NCBI RefSeq assembly: GCF_041435355.1
Contig: NZ_CP108442.1
Coordinates: forward strand, 5,082,501-5,146,500
Direction: 5' to 3'
Source of the DNA: Streptomyces sp. NBC_01276
GTDB lineage: Bacteria > Actinomycetota > Actinomycetes > Streptomycetales > Streptomycetaceae
DNA length: 64,000 bases
Part shown: one piece after another, positions 1 to 7,609 of the stretch
How the letters are laid out: every line of letters begins with the position of its first letter
How positions within the stretch are numbered: position 1 is the stretch's first letter
Position numbers and translations under genes: made by a program
The notes under the pieces: model-generated
The model's database searches: none
Told to the model about the DNA's origin: nothing
The model's input: the letters and a program-made list of their open reading frames with translations, nothing else

Positions 1-50
1 CTGGTGGACATCATCCCGGCTTACCTCCGGCGGGCTTCAGATCCAGTCTG

Positions 51-713
51 TCAGAAGAGCCGTGGCTGATCGCCAAAGGCTTGAAGCCAGTCGATCAGTT
101 CCCTGGAGCTCCGTACGAAGGCCCGTGCTGCCCTCGTGCTGACCACTTGCTCGCCGTGCGCTGCGCGGTTGCGGTGCTGGCTCATCTCGACAATGGAAGC
201 CCTGATGTCGTGAGGCAGCGACAAAGCCTCCACAAGGTGTCTGGTCGGCAACCGGTGAAGCTCAGCCGGCCGCTCAGCTGCCTCCAGGCGGCGCAGCTCG
301 GCCTCCACTCCGATGAACGCCGCGACAACGGCGGCGTCGGGATGGCTCTCCGCCAGTGTCAGAAGGGCGTCATCTTCTACAGGCGCTGTCCTGTAGTGCC
401 CGCGGACATAGTGCCCACGCACGCGACGTCGTGGGGCCTGCTCAGAAGCCGCCTCATCGGGCCCGCCCGGCAACTCGGCTGCGTCGGATCCCGGTAGCTG
501 AGGGTCAGTCACCTCGATCGGTGGGTGGCTGAGGAGAGCCGCCTCCACCCCCTCGCTCGCTTCAAGCACGCGCTCAGAGAACTCGGCATCGATTCCCGGG
601 CCGCTAAGCATCCTTACTCGATGTATGAGGTCCCGGAATTGCCCACGGAACCCGTACACGATGGCCAACGTGGTAGCGGGCCAGATCAGGACCTTTAGGT
701 ACTCCAGCACCAT
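51..713 (-). CDS. Hypothetical membrane-anchored protein, AICE cargo
   Basis: I do not recognise the family. From the ATG at 713 the protein is 220 aa: an N-terminal hydrophobic segment (VLIWPATTLAIVYGF) suggests a single membrane anchor, followed by a charged linker with RRRVRGHYVRGHY and a helical C-terminal half. The C-terminal stretch with HRNRAAHGEQV resembles the RN..AH pattern of HEPN-like or DUF4145-like helical domains; this is weak resemblance only. In-frame TTG (752) and GTG (728) codons are alternative starts, and none has a clear ribosome binding site. It sits at the left of the AICE block, convergent with nothing visible, so it may be cargo of the element. Confidence 0.6.
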   Translation of the reverse strand: MVLEYLKVLIWPATTLAIVYGFRGQFRDLIHRVRMLSGPGIDAEFSERVLEASEGVEAALLSHPPIEVTDPQLPGSDAAELPGGPDEAASEQAPRRRVRGHYVRGHYRTAPVEDDALLTLAESHPDAAVVAAFIGVEAELRRLEAAERPAELHRLPTRHLVEALSLPHDIRASIVEMSQHRNRAAHGEQVVSTRAARAFVRSSRELIDWLQAFGDQPRLF

Positions 714-841
714 GCGGGCAACATCCACTTGAGCATCATGCCGGACCGACAATCTCTGCGTGGCAGTTTGAGGGCTTCCCTAGGTAGGGGAGCTGTCCTC
801 GGGCGTGACAGGAAACTACGACCTCAACCACCACTCACCCA

Positions 842-993
842 AACTCCCATCCCGTCCGCCGTCGACCCACACGTATGTGGAGCGGACGCGGTGCCGGGCG
901 TCCAGGTGGAGCGCGCCACTGTACGAACGACCTGGACGCCCGGTGCCGTGTCTGCTCGGCTTGCCTGGGTCGACGGTGGACGGGATGGGAGTT
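842..993. repeat. 152-bp imperfect palindrome in the AICE
   Basis: Outer arms 842-869 and 966-993 match as inverted repeats at 27 of 28 positions. Inner arms 880-907 and 930-957 match at about 24 of 28, and most mismatches are C/T or A/G changes that would still pair as G-U in RNA. The central loop is about 22 nt (908-929). The surrounding 753-1126 stretch shows no gene I can support. It could be a terminator, a single-strand origin, a transfer locus, or a small non-autonomous element. Confidence 0.7.
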
Positions 994-1126
994 CCCCACC
1001 TCAACCCACCACGACCGGCACCCGCGAGCGGCGCCCCGTCCATCCCGGAGTCGGAGCGCCCCCGCCGGAGGCATGTCGGTGAGGGAGGGAATCCGCGCGC
1101 TCAGGGTTCAGCTCATGCCCTTGGGC

Positions 1127-1627
1127 CTATCCCGCCTTGCAGGGGCGGGCGTCGGCGGAGCGTGCGCGGAGCGGGCCGAAGGCAGGAGCGTCGCGCGGAG
1201 CGGCGCCGGGAAGCCCGCCCGGCGGAGCGGAGCGCAGCCGGGTGCTTGATGAAGTAGGGAAAGTCTTACCGCAGCGTTCGGCGCGGAACTTGTCGAGCAG
1301 CTCGAAGAAGAGATCCATCGGCGGCACGCCTCGGTCCTTGGCTTCGAGCTCGATGGCGTAGCCCCAGATCAGGCAGCCGTATTGGCCGTTGATCTGATGA
1401 CGGAGCCACTCGTGAAAGGCTCCTTCGGCATCGAAGGCAGTCGAGCCCGCGGTGCCATGTATCTCTACAGCCACGTTGAAGCCGAGCAGGATCGATTGCA
1501 GGTGTAGGACCGAGGACTGGAAGGCGTACATGCCTGGTCGTAGGCGTATGTCTTCCAAGAAGTCGTACACGTCGCGCATCTCGTGAAACGGTCGGGGTGC
1601 GCGCCGCTTGCCCTCGGGTGCCGTCAC
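1127..1627 (-). CDS. Uncharacterised protein, possibly truncated; coupled to NUDIX gene
   Basis: The GTG start at 1627 overlaps the TGA of the upstream NUDIX gene (GTGA), so the two are probably translationally coupled. Residues 16 to about 120 look like a normal folded domain, beginning MRDVYDFLEDIRLRPGMY; the RPGMY motif and length remind me of small immunity-type proteins of polymorphic toxin systems, but this is only resemblance. The last 45 or so residues are Arg/Pro/Ala-rich and are encoded by DNA containing four GCGGAGCG repeats (1155-1229), so the original C-terminus may have been lost and replaced by read-through into repeat DNA. An ATG at 1582 is an alternative start. Confidence 0.55.
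   Translation of the reverse strand: MTAPEGKRRAPRPFHEMRDVYDFLEDIRLRPGMYAFQSSVLHLQSILLGFNVAVEIHGTAGSTAFDAEGAFHEWLRHQINGQYGCLIWGYAIELEAKDRGVPPMDLFFELLDKFRAERCGKTFPTSSSTRLRSAPPGGLPGAAPRDAPAFGPLRARSADARPCKAG
1155..1229. repeat. GCGGAGCG repeat cluster
   Basis: The octamer GCGGAGCG occurs at 1155, 1166, 1195 and 1222 within 75 bp of very GC-rich sequence. It overlaps the 3' part of the uncharacterised minus-strand gene. Function unknown; short iterated repeats of this kind can be binding sites of plasmid transfer or replication proteins. Confidence 0.5.
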
Positions 1628-2082
1628 GCCGAGGCCTGGAGGAGCTGGCGGCCGTCGTGGCTGCGGACGTGGGGGCCGTCTTCGTCCAGGGCGTCCAGGA
1701 GGCGGATCGCGTAGACCTCGGACATCTGGGACGAGATCTCTTCCGGGGTGAGCCACGTGACTGCGGTCGACTCCGCTGAGGTGCGCTCGGTGCCGCCCGT
1801 CGGGGTGCAGCGGAAGACCAGGGCGACGATGCCGCGGGTGGTGTTCTTGTAGACCCCGGTGAGGTCGTTGACCTCGACCTCGATGCCCGTCTCCTCCAGG
1901 ACCTCGCGGCGAACGCCGGCCTCCGGGGGTTCGGTGAGTTCGAGGACTCCGCCCGGCAGTTCCCAAGTCCCGTTGTCCGCTCGGCGGATCGCCAGGAGTC
2001 GGCCGTCCTCGCGGAGGACTGCCCCGGCTACGGACACGGAGTGCAGTGGCGTTGACTTGGCCTGCGGGGAACCCGTACTCAT
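1624..2082 (-). CDS. NUDIX hydrolase
   Basis: A 152-aa protein with a full Nudix box at residues 45-67 (GGVLELTEPPEAG followed by VRREVLEETGI), matching GX5EX7REUXEEXGU. The family hydrolyses nucleoside diphosphates linked to another moiety; the substrate cannot be told from sequence. The start at 2082 is preferred over an ATG at 2094 because a TATGCT box (minus strand, 2095-2090) lies 7 nt before it, as for leaderless Streptomyces mRNAs, and neither start has a ribosome binding site. An operator copy (2077-2092) covers box and start codon, so the GntR regulator next door probably represses it. NUDIX genes divergent from korSA-type repressors are common in AICEs. Confidence 0.85.
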   Translation of the reverse strand: MSTGSPQAKSTPLHSVSVAGAVLREDGRLLAIRRADNGTWELPGGVLELTEPPEAGVRREVLEETGIEVEVNDLTGVYKNTTRGIVALVFRCTPTGGTERTSAESTAVTWLTPEEISSQMSEVYAIRLLDALDEDGPHVRSHDGRQLLQASA

Positions 2083-2092
2083 GTACAGGAGC
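2077..2092. promoter_or_regulatory. GntR/KorSA-type operator O1
   Basis: ACTCATGTACAGGAGC differs at two positions from the copy at 2948-2963. It lies across the NUDIX start and its TATGCT box, and about 20 bp upstream of the gntR start, so it could serve both divergent genes. Confidence 0.65.
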
Positions 2093-2112
2093 ATAGGAGG
2101 AAGAGAAGGACT

Positions 2113-2895
2113 ATGGGAACCGCAGTGGGAGGTGGCCGAGGGGCTGTGCCGCGCTACGTGCAGATCGCCGACGACATCGTTCAGCAGATCAGGGCCGGCG
2201 TACTGAAGGCCGGGGAGATGGTGCCGAGCGAATCCGAGCTGGTGGAGCGCTACGGCGTCGCCGGCGGGACGGTCCGCAAGGCCATGGTGGAGGTACGGGC
2301 CAGCGGGCTCGTCGAGACCCGGCACGGCAAGGGGTCCATCGTGAAGGCCCGGCCGGCAGTACGGCACCGGTCCTCGGACCGCTTCCGGCGTACGCACCGG
2401 CAGGAGGGCAGGGCGGCGTACCTCGCCGAGTCCGCGCAGTCCGGGGCCGAAGCCAAGGTGAGCGTGCTGTTCATCGGGCCCATGGAGGCGCCGGAGGGGA
2501 TCGCGGAGCGGCTCGGCGTCGCCGCGGGGACCCAGGTGCTGGCTCGCCGGCGGCTCTACTTCCGCGACGGGACGCCCGTGGAGACGGCCAGCTCGTACCT
2601 GCCGTGGGACGTGGTGAAGGACATCCCGGAGCTGTTCGCCGAGAACCCTGGCCCCGGCGGCATCTACGCACGGCTGGAAGACCACGGACACGTCTTCGCC
2701 GAGTACGTGGAGACGCTCCAGGCCCGGCCCGCAGCGAAGGCCGAAGCCACCGAGCTGTCGCTGAGTCCCGGGGCCCCGGTCGTGCACCTGCTCCGCAACG
2801 CCGTCACGGACGAAGGCCGCGTGGTCGAGGTCTGCGACACCCTCATGGCCGCTGACCAGTTCGTCTTCGAGTACCGGATCCCCGCGCGCGACTGA
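2113..2895 (+). CDS. GntR-family transcriptional regulator (KorSA/HutC type)
   Basis: A 260-aa repressor with an N-terminal winged helix-turn-helix (residues about 14-80, including the VPSESELVERYGV and RHGKGSIV signatures) and a C-terminal UTRA ligand-binding domain (about 95-255). AGGAGGAAGAGAAGG just upstream gives a strong ribosome binding site for the ATG at 2113. In pSAM2 the homologous KorSA controls transfer and replication genes; here the same operator sequence occurs at its own promoter and three times before the next operon, so autoregulation and repression of transfer are likely. The ligand is unknown. Confidence 0.92.
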   Translation: MGTAVGGGRGAVPRYVQIADDIVQQIRAGVLKAGEMVPSESELVERYGVAGGTVRKAMVEVRASGLVETRHGKGSIVKARPAVRHRSSDRFRRTHRQEGRAAYLAESAQSGAEAKVSVLFIGPMEAPEGIAERLGVAAGTQVLARRRLYFRDGTPVETASSYLPWDVVKDIPELFAENPGPGGIYARLEDHGHVFAEYVETLQARPAAKAEATELSLSPGAPVVHLLRNAVTDEGRVVEVCDTLMAADQFVFEYRIPARD

Positions 2896-2947
2896 CGCCC
2901 GCTCAACTCCCCGCAGCCCGCCGCGAGTTTCTCTTCACGGCGGGTTG

Positions 2948-2963
2948 ACTCATGTATAGGAGT
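2948..2963. promoter_or_regulatory. GntR/KorSA-type operator O2
   Basis: ACTCATGTATAGGAGT, 14 of 16 identical to O1, in the 139-bp gap before the transfer operon. Confidence 0.65.
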
Positions 2964-2983
2964 GGGGCACTCTTCTTCATGTC

Positions 2984-2999
2984 ACTCATATACATGAGT
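2984..2999. promoter_or_regulatory. GntR/KorSA-type operator O3
   Basis: ACTCATATACATGAGT is a nearly perfect palindrome and the most symmetrical copy of the motif; it lies 21 bp after O2. Confidence 0.65.
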
Positions 3000-3010
3000 G
3001 ACGGAGTCCG

Positions 3011-3026
3011 ACCTCTATAGAGGAGT
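3011..3026. promoter_or_regulatory. Degenerate GntR/KorSA-type operator O4
   Basis: ACCTCTATAGAGGAGT shares 11 of 16 positions with O2 and ends 8 bp before the GTG of the next gene, where binding would block transcription or translation. Confidence 0.5.
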
Positions 3027-3034
3027 GATTTTCC

Positions 3035-3373
3035 GTGCGTCAGATCCCCGTCGACACCAGCGGCGCGACCGTGATGGTCGCCCAGCCCCCGCAGCTCAAG
3101 ATGCGTGACAAGAAGACCGGTCAGGTCGCCGTCGACGCCGAGAGCGGCAGCAACCTCATGACGGTCGACGTGCTCTTCGTGATGAACGGCAACGCCGAGG
3201 TCGTCACCGTGACCGTGGCACAGCCCGACATCTCCGGTGACCTGGTCCTGGGGACCCCGGTCGCGCTGACCGGTCTCGTCGCCCGGCCGTGGGAGAACGA
3301 GTTCAACGGCCAGAAGCGCCACGGGCTCAGCTTCCGGGCCGTCGCCGTCACCTCGCTGGCCAAGGCGGGCTGA
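3035..3373 (+). CDS. SCO3933-family regulatory protein of AICEs
   Basis: A 112-aa soluble, beta-rich protein with no membrane segment, of the type annotated as SCO3933-family regulatory protein in AICEs; the assignment is from recall of the family, not a search. It starts with GTG at 3035, right after three operator copies, and ends 1 bp before the tra ATG, so it opens the transfer operon. The strand-rich pattern (LMTVDVLFVMN, EVVTVTVAQP, LVLGTPVALTGL) would fit an OB-like fold and nucleic-acid binding, which is inference. Confidence 0.75.
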   Translation: MRQIPVDTSGATVMVAQPPQLKMRDKKTGQVAVDAESGSNLMTVDVLFVMNGNAEVVTVTVAQPDISGDLVLGTPVALTGLVARPWENEFNGQKRHGLSFRAVAVTSLAKAG

Positions 3374-3374
3374 C

Positions 3375-4733
3375 ATGAGCGCTTTATGGGTCGCGCTGCT
3401 GGTGGTCCTGGCCCTCGCGATCGCCCTGCGCCGGCTGCGCCCCTCCTGGTACTGGATGACCTTCGGGGTCACCTTCGCGACCGTCCGCGTCCTGATCCGC
3501 TACCGCTCGGTCATGGACGCCTGCGGGCTCACCGTCCCGCCCTCCCGTTGGCAACTGGCCCTCGCCCGGATCGCCAACCGCCCCGTCCCTGAAGGTCGCT
3601 CGCCGCGCATCCTGCGGCTGAGGCCCACCGCGACCGGCTTGGTGCTCCGGCTCAAACTCCGTCCCGGCCAGGACGCGTTCGACTTCTCCGCCTCCTCGGA
3701 CCGGCTCCGCCACTCCTTCACCCTGCACAACGTCGTCTCGCGAGAGATCCGGTCCGGCGTCGTGGAGCTGAGGATGACCGGCTACGACGTACTCAGGCGG
3801 GTGCGCATGCCGGTACCCCGGTCCGTCGAAGCGCTCCGCGTACCCGTGGCCCTGCGGGAGGGCGGTGAAGTCCACTACCGCGACTTCCGGCAGGTACCGC
3901 ACGCGCTGAACGTCGGGGCCACGAAGTCGGGTAAGTCCGTCTACCAACGCACGCTCGTCGCCGGACTGGCACCGCAGAACGTCGCGCTCGTCGGCATCGA
4001 CTGCAAGAACGGTGTGGAACTCTTCCCCCTGGCTGCCAGGTTCACCGCCCTGGCGGACAACCCGGGCGCCGCGGCTGACCTGCTGGCCGCGCTCGTCCAG
4101 TACATGGGCCGGGTGTACGAGGTCATCCGAGCCGAGCAGCGCATCAGCGTCGCCACGCCGGACGCGGAGATCACCGCCGACATCTGGGACCTGCCCGCGC
4201 ACCTTCGCCCCGTTCCCGTCGTGCTCCTGGTGGACGAGGTCGCGGAGCTGGCCCTCGCCGCGAACAAGGCCGAAGAGGCCCGACGGGACCGGATCGTCAC
4301 CGACCTCGTCCGTCTCGCCCAGCTCGGCCGCGCGGCCGGCATCCACCTGGAGATCTGCGGCCAGCGCTTTGGCTCCGAACTCGGCAAGGGCATCACCATG
4401 CTCCGCGCCCAGCTCACCGGCCGGACCGCCCACCGCGTCAACGACGAGACCTCCGCGAACATGGCCTTCGGGGACATCGCCCCGGACGCCGTCCTCGCCG
4501 CCGTACAGATCGACAAGGACCGCCCCGGCACCGCCGTGGCCGGCGACTCCTCCGGCGGCTGGACCCGCATCAGGGCCCCGCACACCACCCTCCGCGCAGC
4601 CGTGGACACCTGCAACGCCCACGCCTTCCGCACCCCGGAGATCCTCGAACTCGACGCCTTCCGGCCCGAACTCCCGGCCCGCGTCCTCATCGGCAAGGTC
4701 CAGCCCAAGCCCGCTGGAGCAAGCGCCTTCTAA
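3375..4733 (+). CDS. FtsK/SpoIIIE-type DNA translocase, AICE transfer protein (TraSA-like)
   Basis: A 452-aa conjugation ATPase. Residues 3-19 form an N-terminal membrane segment, a second hydrophobic stretch follows around 25-40, and the motor domain carries Walker A GATKSGKS (181-188) and Walker B VVLLVDEV (282-289), then LAQLGRAAGIHLEICGQR typical of the FtsK fold. Mycelial AICEs and plasmids need only this one protein to move double-stranded DNA between hyphae (known for TraB/TraSA). It starts 1 bp after the previous gene. The C-terminal winged helix that recognises the transfer locus is not obvious to me. Confidence 0.93.
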   Translation: MSALWVALLVVLALAIALRRLRPSWYWMTFGVTFATVRVLIRYRSVMDACGLTVPPSRWQLALARIANRPVPEGRSPRILRLRPTATGLVLRLKLRPGQDAFDFSASSDRLRHSFTLHNVVSREIRSGVVELRMTGYDVLRRVRMPVPRSVEALRVPVALREGGEVHYRDFRQVPHALNVGATKSGKSVYQRTLVAGLAPQNVALVGIDCKNGVELFPLAARFTALADNPGAAADLLAALVQYMGRVYEVIRAEQRISVATPDAEITADIWDLPAHLRPVPVVLLVDEVAELALAANKAEEARRDRIVTDLVRLAQLGRAAGIHLEICGQRFGSELGKGITMLRAQLTGRTAHRVNDETSANMAFGDIAPDAVLAAVQIDKDRPGTAVAGDSSGGWTRIRAPHTTLRAAVDTCNAHAFRTPEILELDAFRPELPARVLIGKVQPKPAGASAF

Positions 4734-4811
4734 GCGCCTGGCCCATCCCGGTCGGCGCGACGTCACCGCGCCAGGTCCCTACCCGCCCATGCCCGAAAGG
4801 AGGTGACCACC

Positions 4812-5441
4812 GTGACCCGCCTGGTTCGCCCGGACGCCGTCCTCGTCCAGGCCGTCATCGCCGGAGCCCTCTCCTTCGCCCACCTGCACGACCTCGCCGA
4901 AGCCGCCGGACAGGACGGCTGGAAGGCCTGGGCCTACCCGGTCAGCGTGGACCTGCTCCTGGTCGCCGCCTGGCACCGTCTCCGGACCCTGAGGGACGCG
5001 GGCGAACCCTCGCGCTCCGCCTGGTCCTGGTTCGCCGTCGCCCTCGCCGCCTCGCTCGGCGCGAACATCGCCACCGCCGGCCTGCTCGACCTGGGTGACG
5101 TCCCGGACTGGCTCCGGATCCTCGTCGCCGGATGGCCGGCGCTCGCCTTCCTCGGCGGGACGCTCCTGGTTCACCGGCCTACGCCGCCCAGCCCGCCGGC
5201 ATCCGTACCTGCGGCGGCTCCGGAGCCCCGGCCCGACGGCGAGACCCCTCCGAGCCCGGTCCCCGAGCTGCCCACTCCGGCGCCCGCGCCCACGGCCCCG
5301 CCGGCCCTCGTCGCCCACGCCCGGAAGATCGCCGCCGATCACCGCACCCGCACCGGCTCGGACATCGACACCGAGACCCTGCGCGCCCGGCTCGGTGTCC
5401 CGGCCCCGCTCGCCGAGGCCATCAGCGCCCAGATCACCTGA
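4812..5441 (+). CDS. DUF2637 membrane protein, probable spread protein
   Basis: A 209-aa membrane protein of the DUF2637 type found next to tra in AICEs and Streptomyces plasmids. It has about four hydrophobic helices in the first 125 residues and then a Pro/Ala-rich linker and a short C-terminal domain with a helix-turn-helix-like ending (RTGSDIDTETLRARLGV). AAAGGAGG (4796-4803) is well spaced for the GTG at 4812; the in-frame GTG at 4803 overlaps that site and is less likely. Such proteins are thought to help plasmid spread within mycelium; this is inferred from context. Confidence 0.8.
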   Translation: MTRLVRPDAVLVQAVIAGALSFAHLHDLAEAAGQDGWKAWAYPVSVDLLLVAAWHRLRTLRDAGEPSRSAWSWFAVALAASLGANIATAGLLDLGDVPDWLRILVAGWPALAFLGGTLLVHRPTPPSPPASVPAAAPEPRPDGETPPSPVPELPTPAPAPTAPPALVAHARKIAADHRTRTGSDIDTETLRARLGVPAPLAEAISAQIT

Positions 5442-5452
5442 CAGGAGATCCC

Positions 5453-5644
5453 ATGCCCGCCCGGATCAGCTTCCGCTCGCTCATGAAGATCGGCCCCGTC
5501 CAGATCGGCACCTACCGCGACCGCCACGGCCGCACCAAGGACGCCGCCGTCTGCACCAACGACAGCTGCGGCTGGTCCTCGGACTACAGCTCCTCGACCG
5601 CCGCCCAGCTCGCCGCCCGCTCCCACCGCTGCCGCGTCAGCTGA
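5453..5644 (+). CDS. Small AICE mobile-element transfer protein
   Basis: A 63-aa basic protein starting at the ATG at 5453 with a GACAGGAG ribosome binding site, 11 bp after the previous stop. It has two cysteines (VCTNDSCGW) and a third near the end (SHRCRVS), which could bind zinc. Proteins of this size and look are routinely labelled mobile element transfer protein in AICEs; no biochemical role is known to me. Confidence 0.75.
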   Translation: MPARISFRSLMKIGPVQIGTYRDRHGRTKDAAVCTNDSCGWSSDYSSSTAAQLAARSHRCRVS

Positions 5645-5661
5645 TCCGAAAGGCCACCGCC

Positions 5662-5820
5662 ATGGACGTCCCGCTCTGGCTCGCCCTCATCGTCGTCGGC
5701 GCCCTCGGGATCAAGCTCATCCGCCCGCCCTGGTGGCTCGTCGCCGTGATCCTCCTCGGCGGCTTCCTCCTCGCGGACAGCTTCCTCGCTCCGGCCATCG
5801 ACACCGCGATCAACAAGTAG
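5662..5820 (+). CDS. Small membrane protein, SpdB-like region
   Basis: A 52-aa protein with two hydrophobic helices (about residues 3-18 and 23-44) split by KLIRPPWW, starting at the ATG at 5662 after GAAAGG. It sits 17 bp after the previous gene in the transfer operon. Small membrane proteins in this place are assigned to mycelial spread (Spd); function inferred from context only. Confidence 0.75.
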   Translation: MDVPLWLALIVVGALGIKLIRPPWWLVAVILLGGFLLADSFLAPAIDTAINK

Positions 5821-5843
5821 TCCGCCCCGGAAGGAGAACGCCC

Positions 5844-6158
5844 GTGTTCAAGCCCCAGTACCCCCGCCCCGACACCTACGCCCCGGCCACCATCCGCCCC
5901 ACCCCCGCGCCGGTCGAGCAGCCCACGCCGACCCCGCTCCCGGCGAAGCCCCCGACCGCCCTCGGCGGGCTGGTCCAGCAGTCGCCCGGCACCGCGCTCG
6001 CCCTCGTCGCGGGCGGCATCGCCGGAGTCCTCGCCTTGGCCTCGGTCGCCGTCTCGCTCCTCCTGGCCGTCGCCGTCACCGCGGTCGCCCTGTCCGTCAG
6101 CGCCGTCGTCCTGCTCTTCCTCGTCCGGGCTCTGCGTCAGGAGTTCACGAGGCGCTGA
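5844..6158 (+). CDS. SpdB2-like membrane protein
   Basis: A 104-aa protein: a Pro-rich N-terminal half (PTPAPVEQPTPTPLPAKPP) followed by two closely spaced strongly hydrophobic helices between about residues 50 and 95 and a basic tail. AAGGAG lies well placed before the GTG at 5844. The pattern matches SpdB-type proteins of AICEs, thought to act at the membrane during intramycelial spread. Confidence 0.78.
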   Translation: MFKPQYPRPDTYAPATIRPTPAPVEQPTPTPLPAKPPTALGGLVQQSPGTALALVAGGIAGVLALASVAVSLLLAVAVTAVALSVSAVVLLFLVRALRQEFTRR

Positions 6159-6203
6159 CCGCCCGCCGTCTTCCTCCCGCTCGCCATCGAACGGATCCGT
6201 GCC

Positions 6204-6236
6204 ATGAACGAACCCCACCGGACGGTGACGGCATGA
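6204..6236 (+). CDS. Possible 10-codon leader ORF coupled to rep
   Basis: ATG at 6204 opens a 10-residue frame (MNEPHRTVTA) whose TGA overlaps the rep start as ATGA. It may let Rep translation depend on translation of the leader. Only the overlap supports it; chance is possible. Confidence 0.35.
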   Translation: MNEPHRTVTA

Positions 6237-7609
6237 CCCGCACCGCGACCGTCACACCCCTGGAGCCCGGTCTCCTCGCCGACATGGTGAAGGTGGCCGG
6301 AGCCCCCGGCTACCACCGCTGGGCCGACCAGATCCGGCGTACGGGCGGCTGCTCCGACCCGATCCACATCACGGGCTGGACCGTCGCCAAGGACAGGGCC
6401 ACCAGCGAAGTCCTGAGCCGCTACTCCACTGCCGACGAACCCGGCGCCCGCCTCCGGATCGCCTGCGGCAACCGCCGTGCCTCCCGCTGCCCCGCCTGCG
6501 CCTGGACCTACTCCGGCGACACCTACCACCTGATCCGCGCCGGTCTGGCGGGCGACGACCGCCGCGACATCCCCGCCACCGTCCGCGAACACCCCCGCGT
6601 CTTCGCCACCCTCACCGCCCCCTCCTTCGGCCCGGTGCACAACCGGCCCACCGGTCGCCCCTGCCGGTGCGGCAGTCACCACCAGGAGGACGCGCCCGAA
6701 CTCGGCACCGCCCTCGACCCGGACACCTACGACTACTCCGCCGCCGTCCTCTTCAACAACCACGCCGGACAGCTCTGGCAGCGCTTCACCACCCGCCTGC
6801 GCCGCGAGATCGCCGCCTCCGCCGGACTCACACAGCGGGAGCTGAAGGAAGTCGCCCGGATCTCCTACGGCAAGGTCGCCGAGTTCCAGAAGCGCGGGGC
6901 CATCCACTTCCACGCTGTGATCCGTGTCGACGGCCCCGGGGGACCGGCCGCCCCTCCGCCGGCCTGGGCCACGACCGAACTCCTCGACCGCGCGACCCGC
7001 GCCGCGGTAGCCCACTCCTACACCTCGGTCACCGCCCCGGCCGCCAGTGACCAGCCCGTCCGTACCTTCCGCTGGGGATCGCAGCTCGACATCCGCCCCA
7101 TCAAGGCGTTCGGGGACGGCTCCGACATCACCGAGCAGGCCGTGGCCTCGTACGTAGCCAAGTACGCCACCAAAGCCGCCGAGAACACCGGCACCCTCGA
7201 CCGCCGCATCGGCAACCGCGAAGCCCTCGCCATCCTCGGTGTCCCCGACCACGCCGCCCGCCTGATCGGCGCCTGCCTCGACCTGGACCCGCTCTACCCG
7301 GACCGCCGCCTCGCCGCCTGGGCCCACATGCTCGGCTTCCGAGGCCACTTCTCCACCAAGTCCCGCCAGTACTCGACCACCCTCGGTGCCCTCCGCCAGA
7401 CCCGCGCCGACTACCGCGCCGCCCAGGAACGCGAAGCCCGCGGCTTGGACGACGTCGAGCCGGACACCGTGCTCGTCCTCGCCTCCTGGCAGTACGCCGG
7501 CCACGGACATGGCCCGGGGGAGTCGGTACTCGCCGCCACCATCGCCCGCGGCATTCAGCTGAACCGCCGGACCGCCCGCGAAGCCCTGCAAGGAGAGCAG
7601 CATGAATGA
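6233..7609 (+). CDS. Rolling-circle-type replication initiator (RepSA-like)
   Basis: A 458-aa replication initiator of the pSAM2 RepSA/pIJ101 type. It has a cysteine pair RCPAC (85-89) and a second group CRCGSHH (144-150), the strand FATLTAPSFG (124-133), the HUH-type metal motif HFH (225-227) and the YVAKY motif (307-311) that supplies the nicking tyrosine. It would nick the double-strand origin of the excised circle to start rolling-circle replication. The start overlaps the stop of a short leader frame, and its end overlaps xis by 8 bp, so rep-xis-int form one transcript. In pSAM2 the origin lies within or near this gene; I could not identify it here. Confidence 0.9.
   Translation: MTRTATVTPLEPGLLADMVKVAGAPGYHRWADQIRRTGGCSDPIHITGWTVAKDRATSEVLSRYSTADEPGARLRIACGNRRASRCPACAWTYSGDTYHLIRAGLAGDDRRDIPATVREHPRVFATLTAPSFGPVHNRPTGRPCRCGSHHQEDAPELGTALDPDTYDYSAAVLFNNHAGQLWQRFTTRLRREIAASAGLTQRELKEVARISYGKVAEFQKRGAIHFHAVIRVDGPGGPAAPPPAWATTELLDRATRAAVAHSYTSVTAPAASDQPVRTFRWGSQLDIRPIKAFGDGSDITEQAVASYVAKYATKAAENTGTLDRRIGNREALAILGVPDHAARLIGACLDLDPLYPDRRLAAWAHMLGFRGHFSTKSRQYSTTLGALRQTRADYRAAQEREARGLDDVEPDTVLVLASWQYAGHGHGPGESVLAATIARGIQLNRRTAREALQGEQHE

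Noticed and set aside
729..1257. Overlapping open frames on both strands across the palindrome
   Set aside because: Several frames are open only because of GC content and palindromic symmetry; none has a ribosome binding site or a domain.
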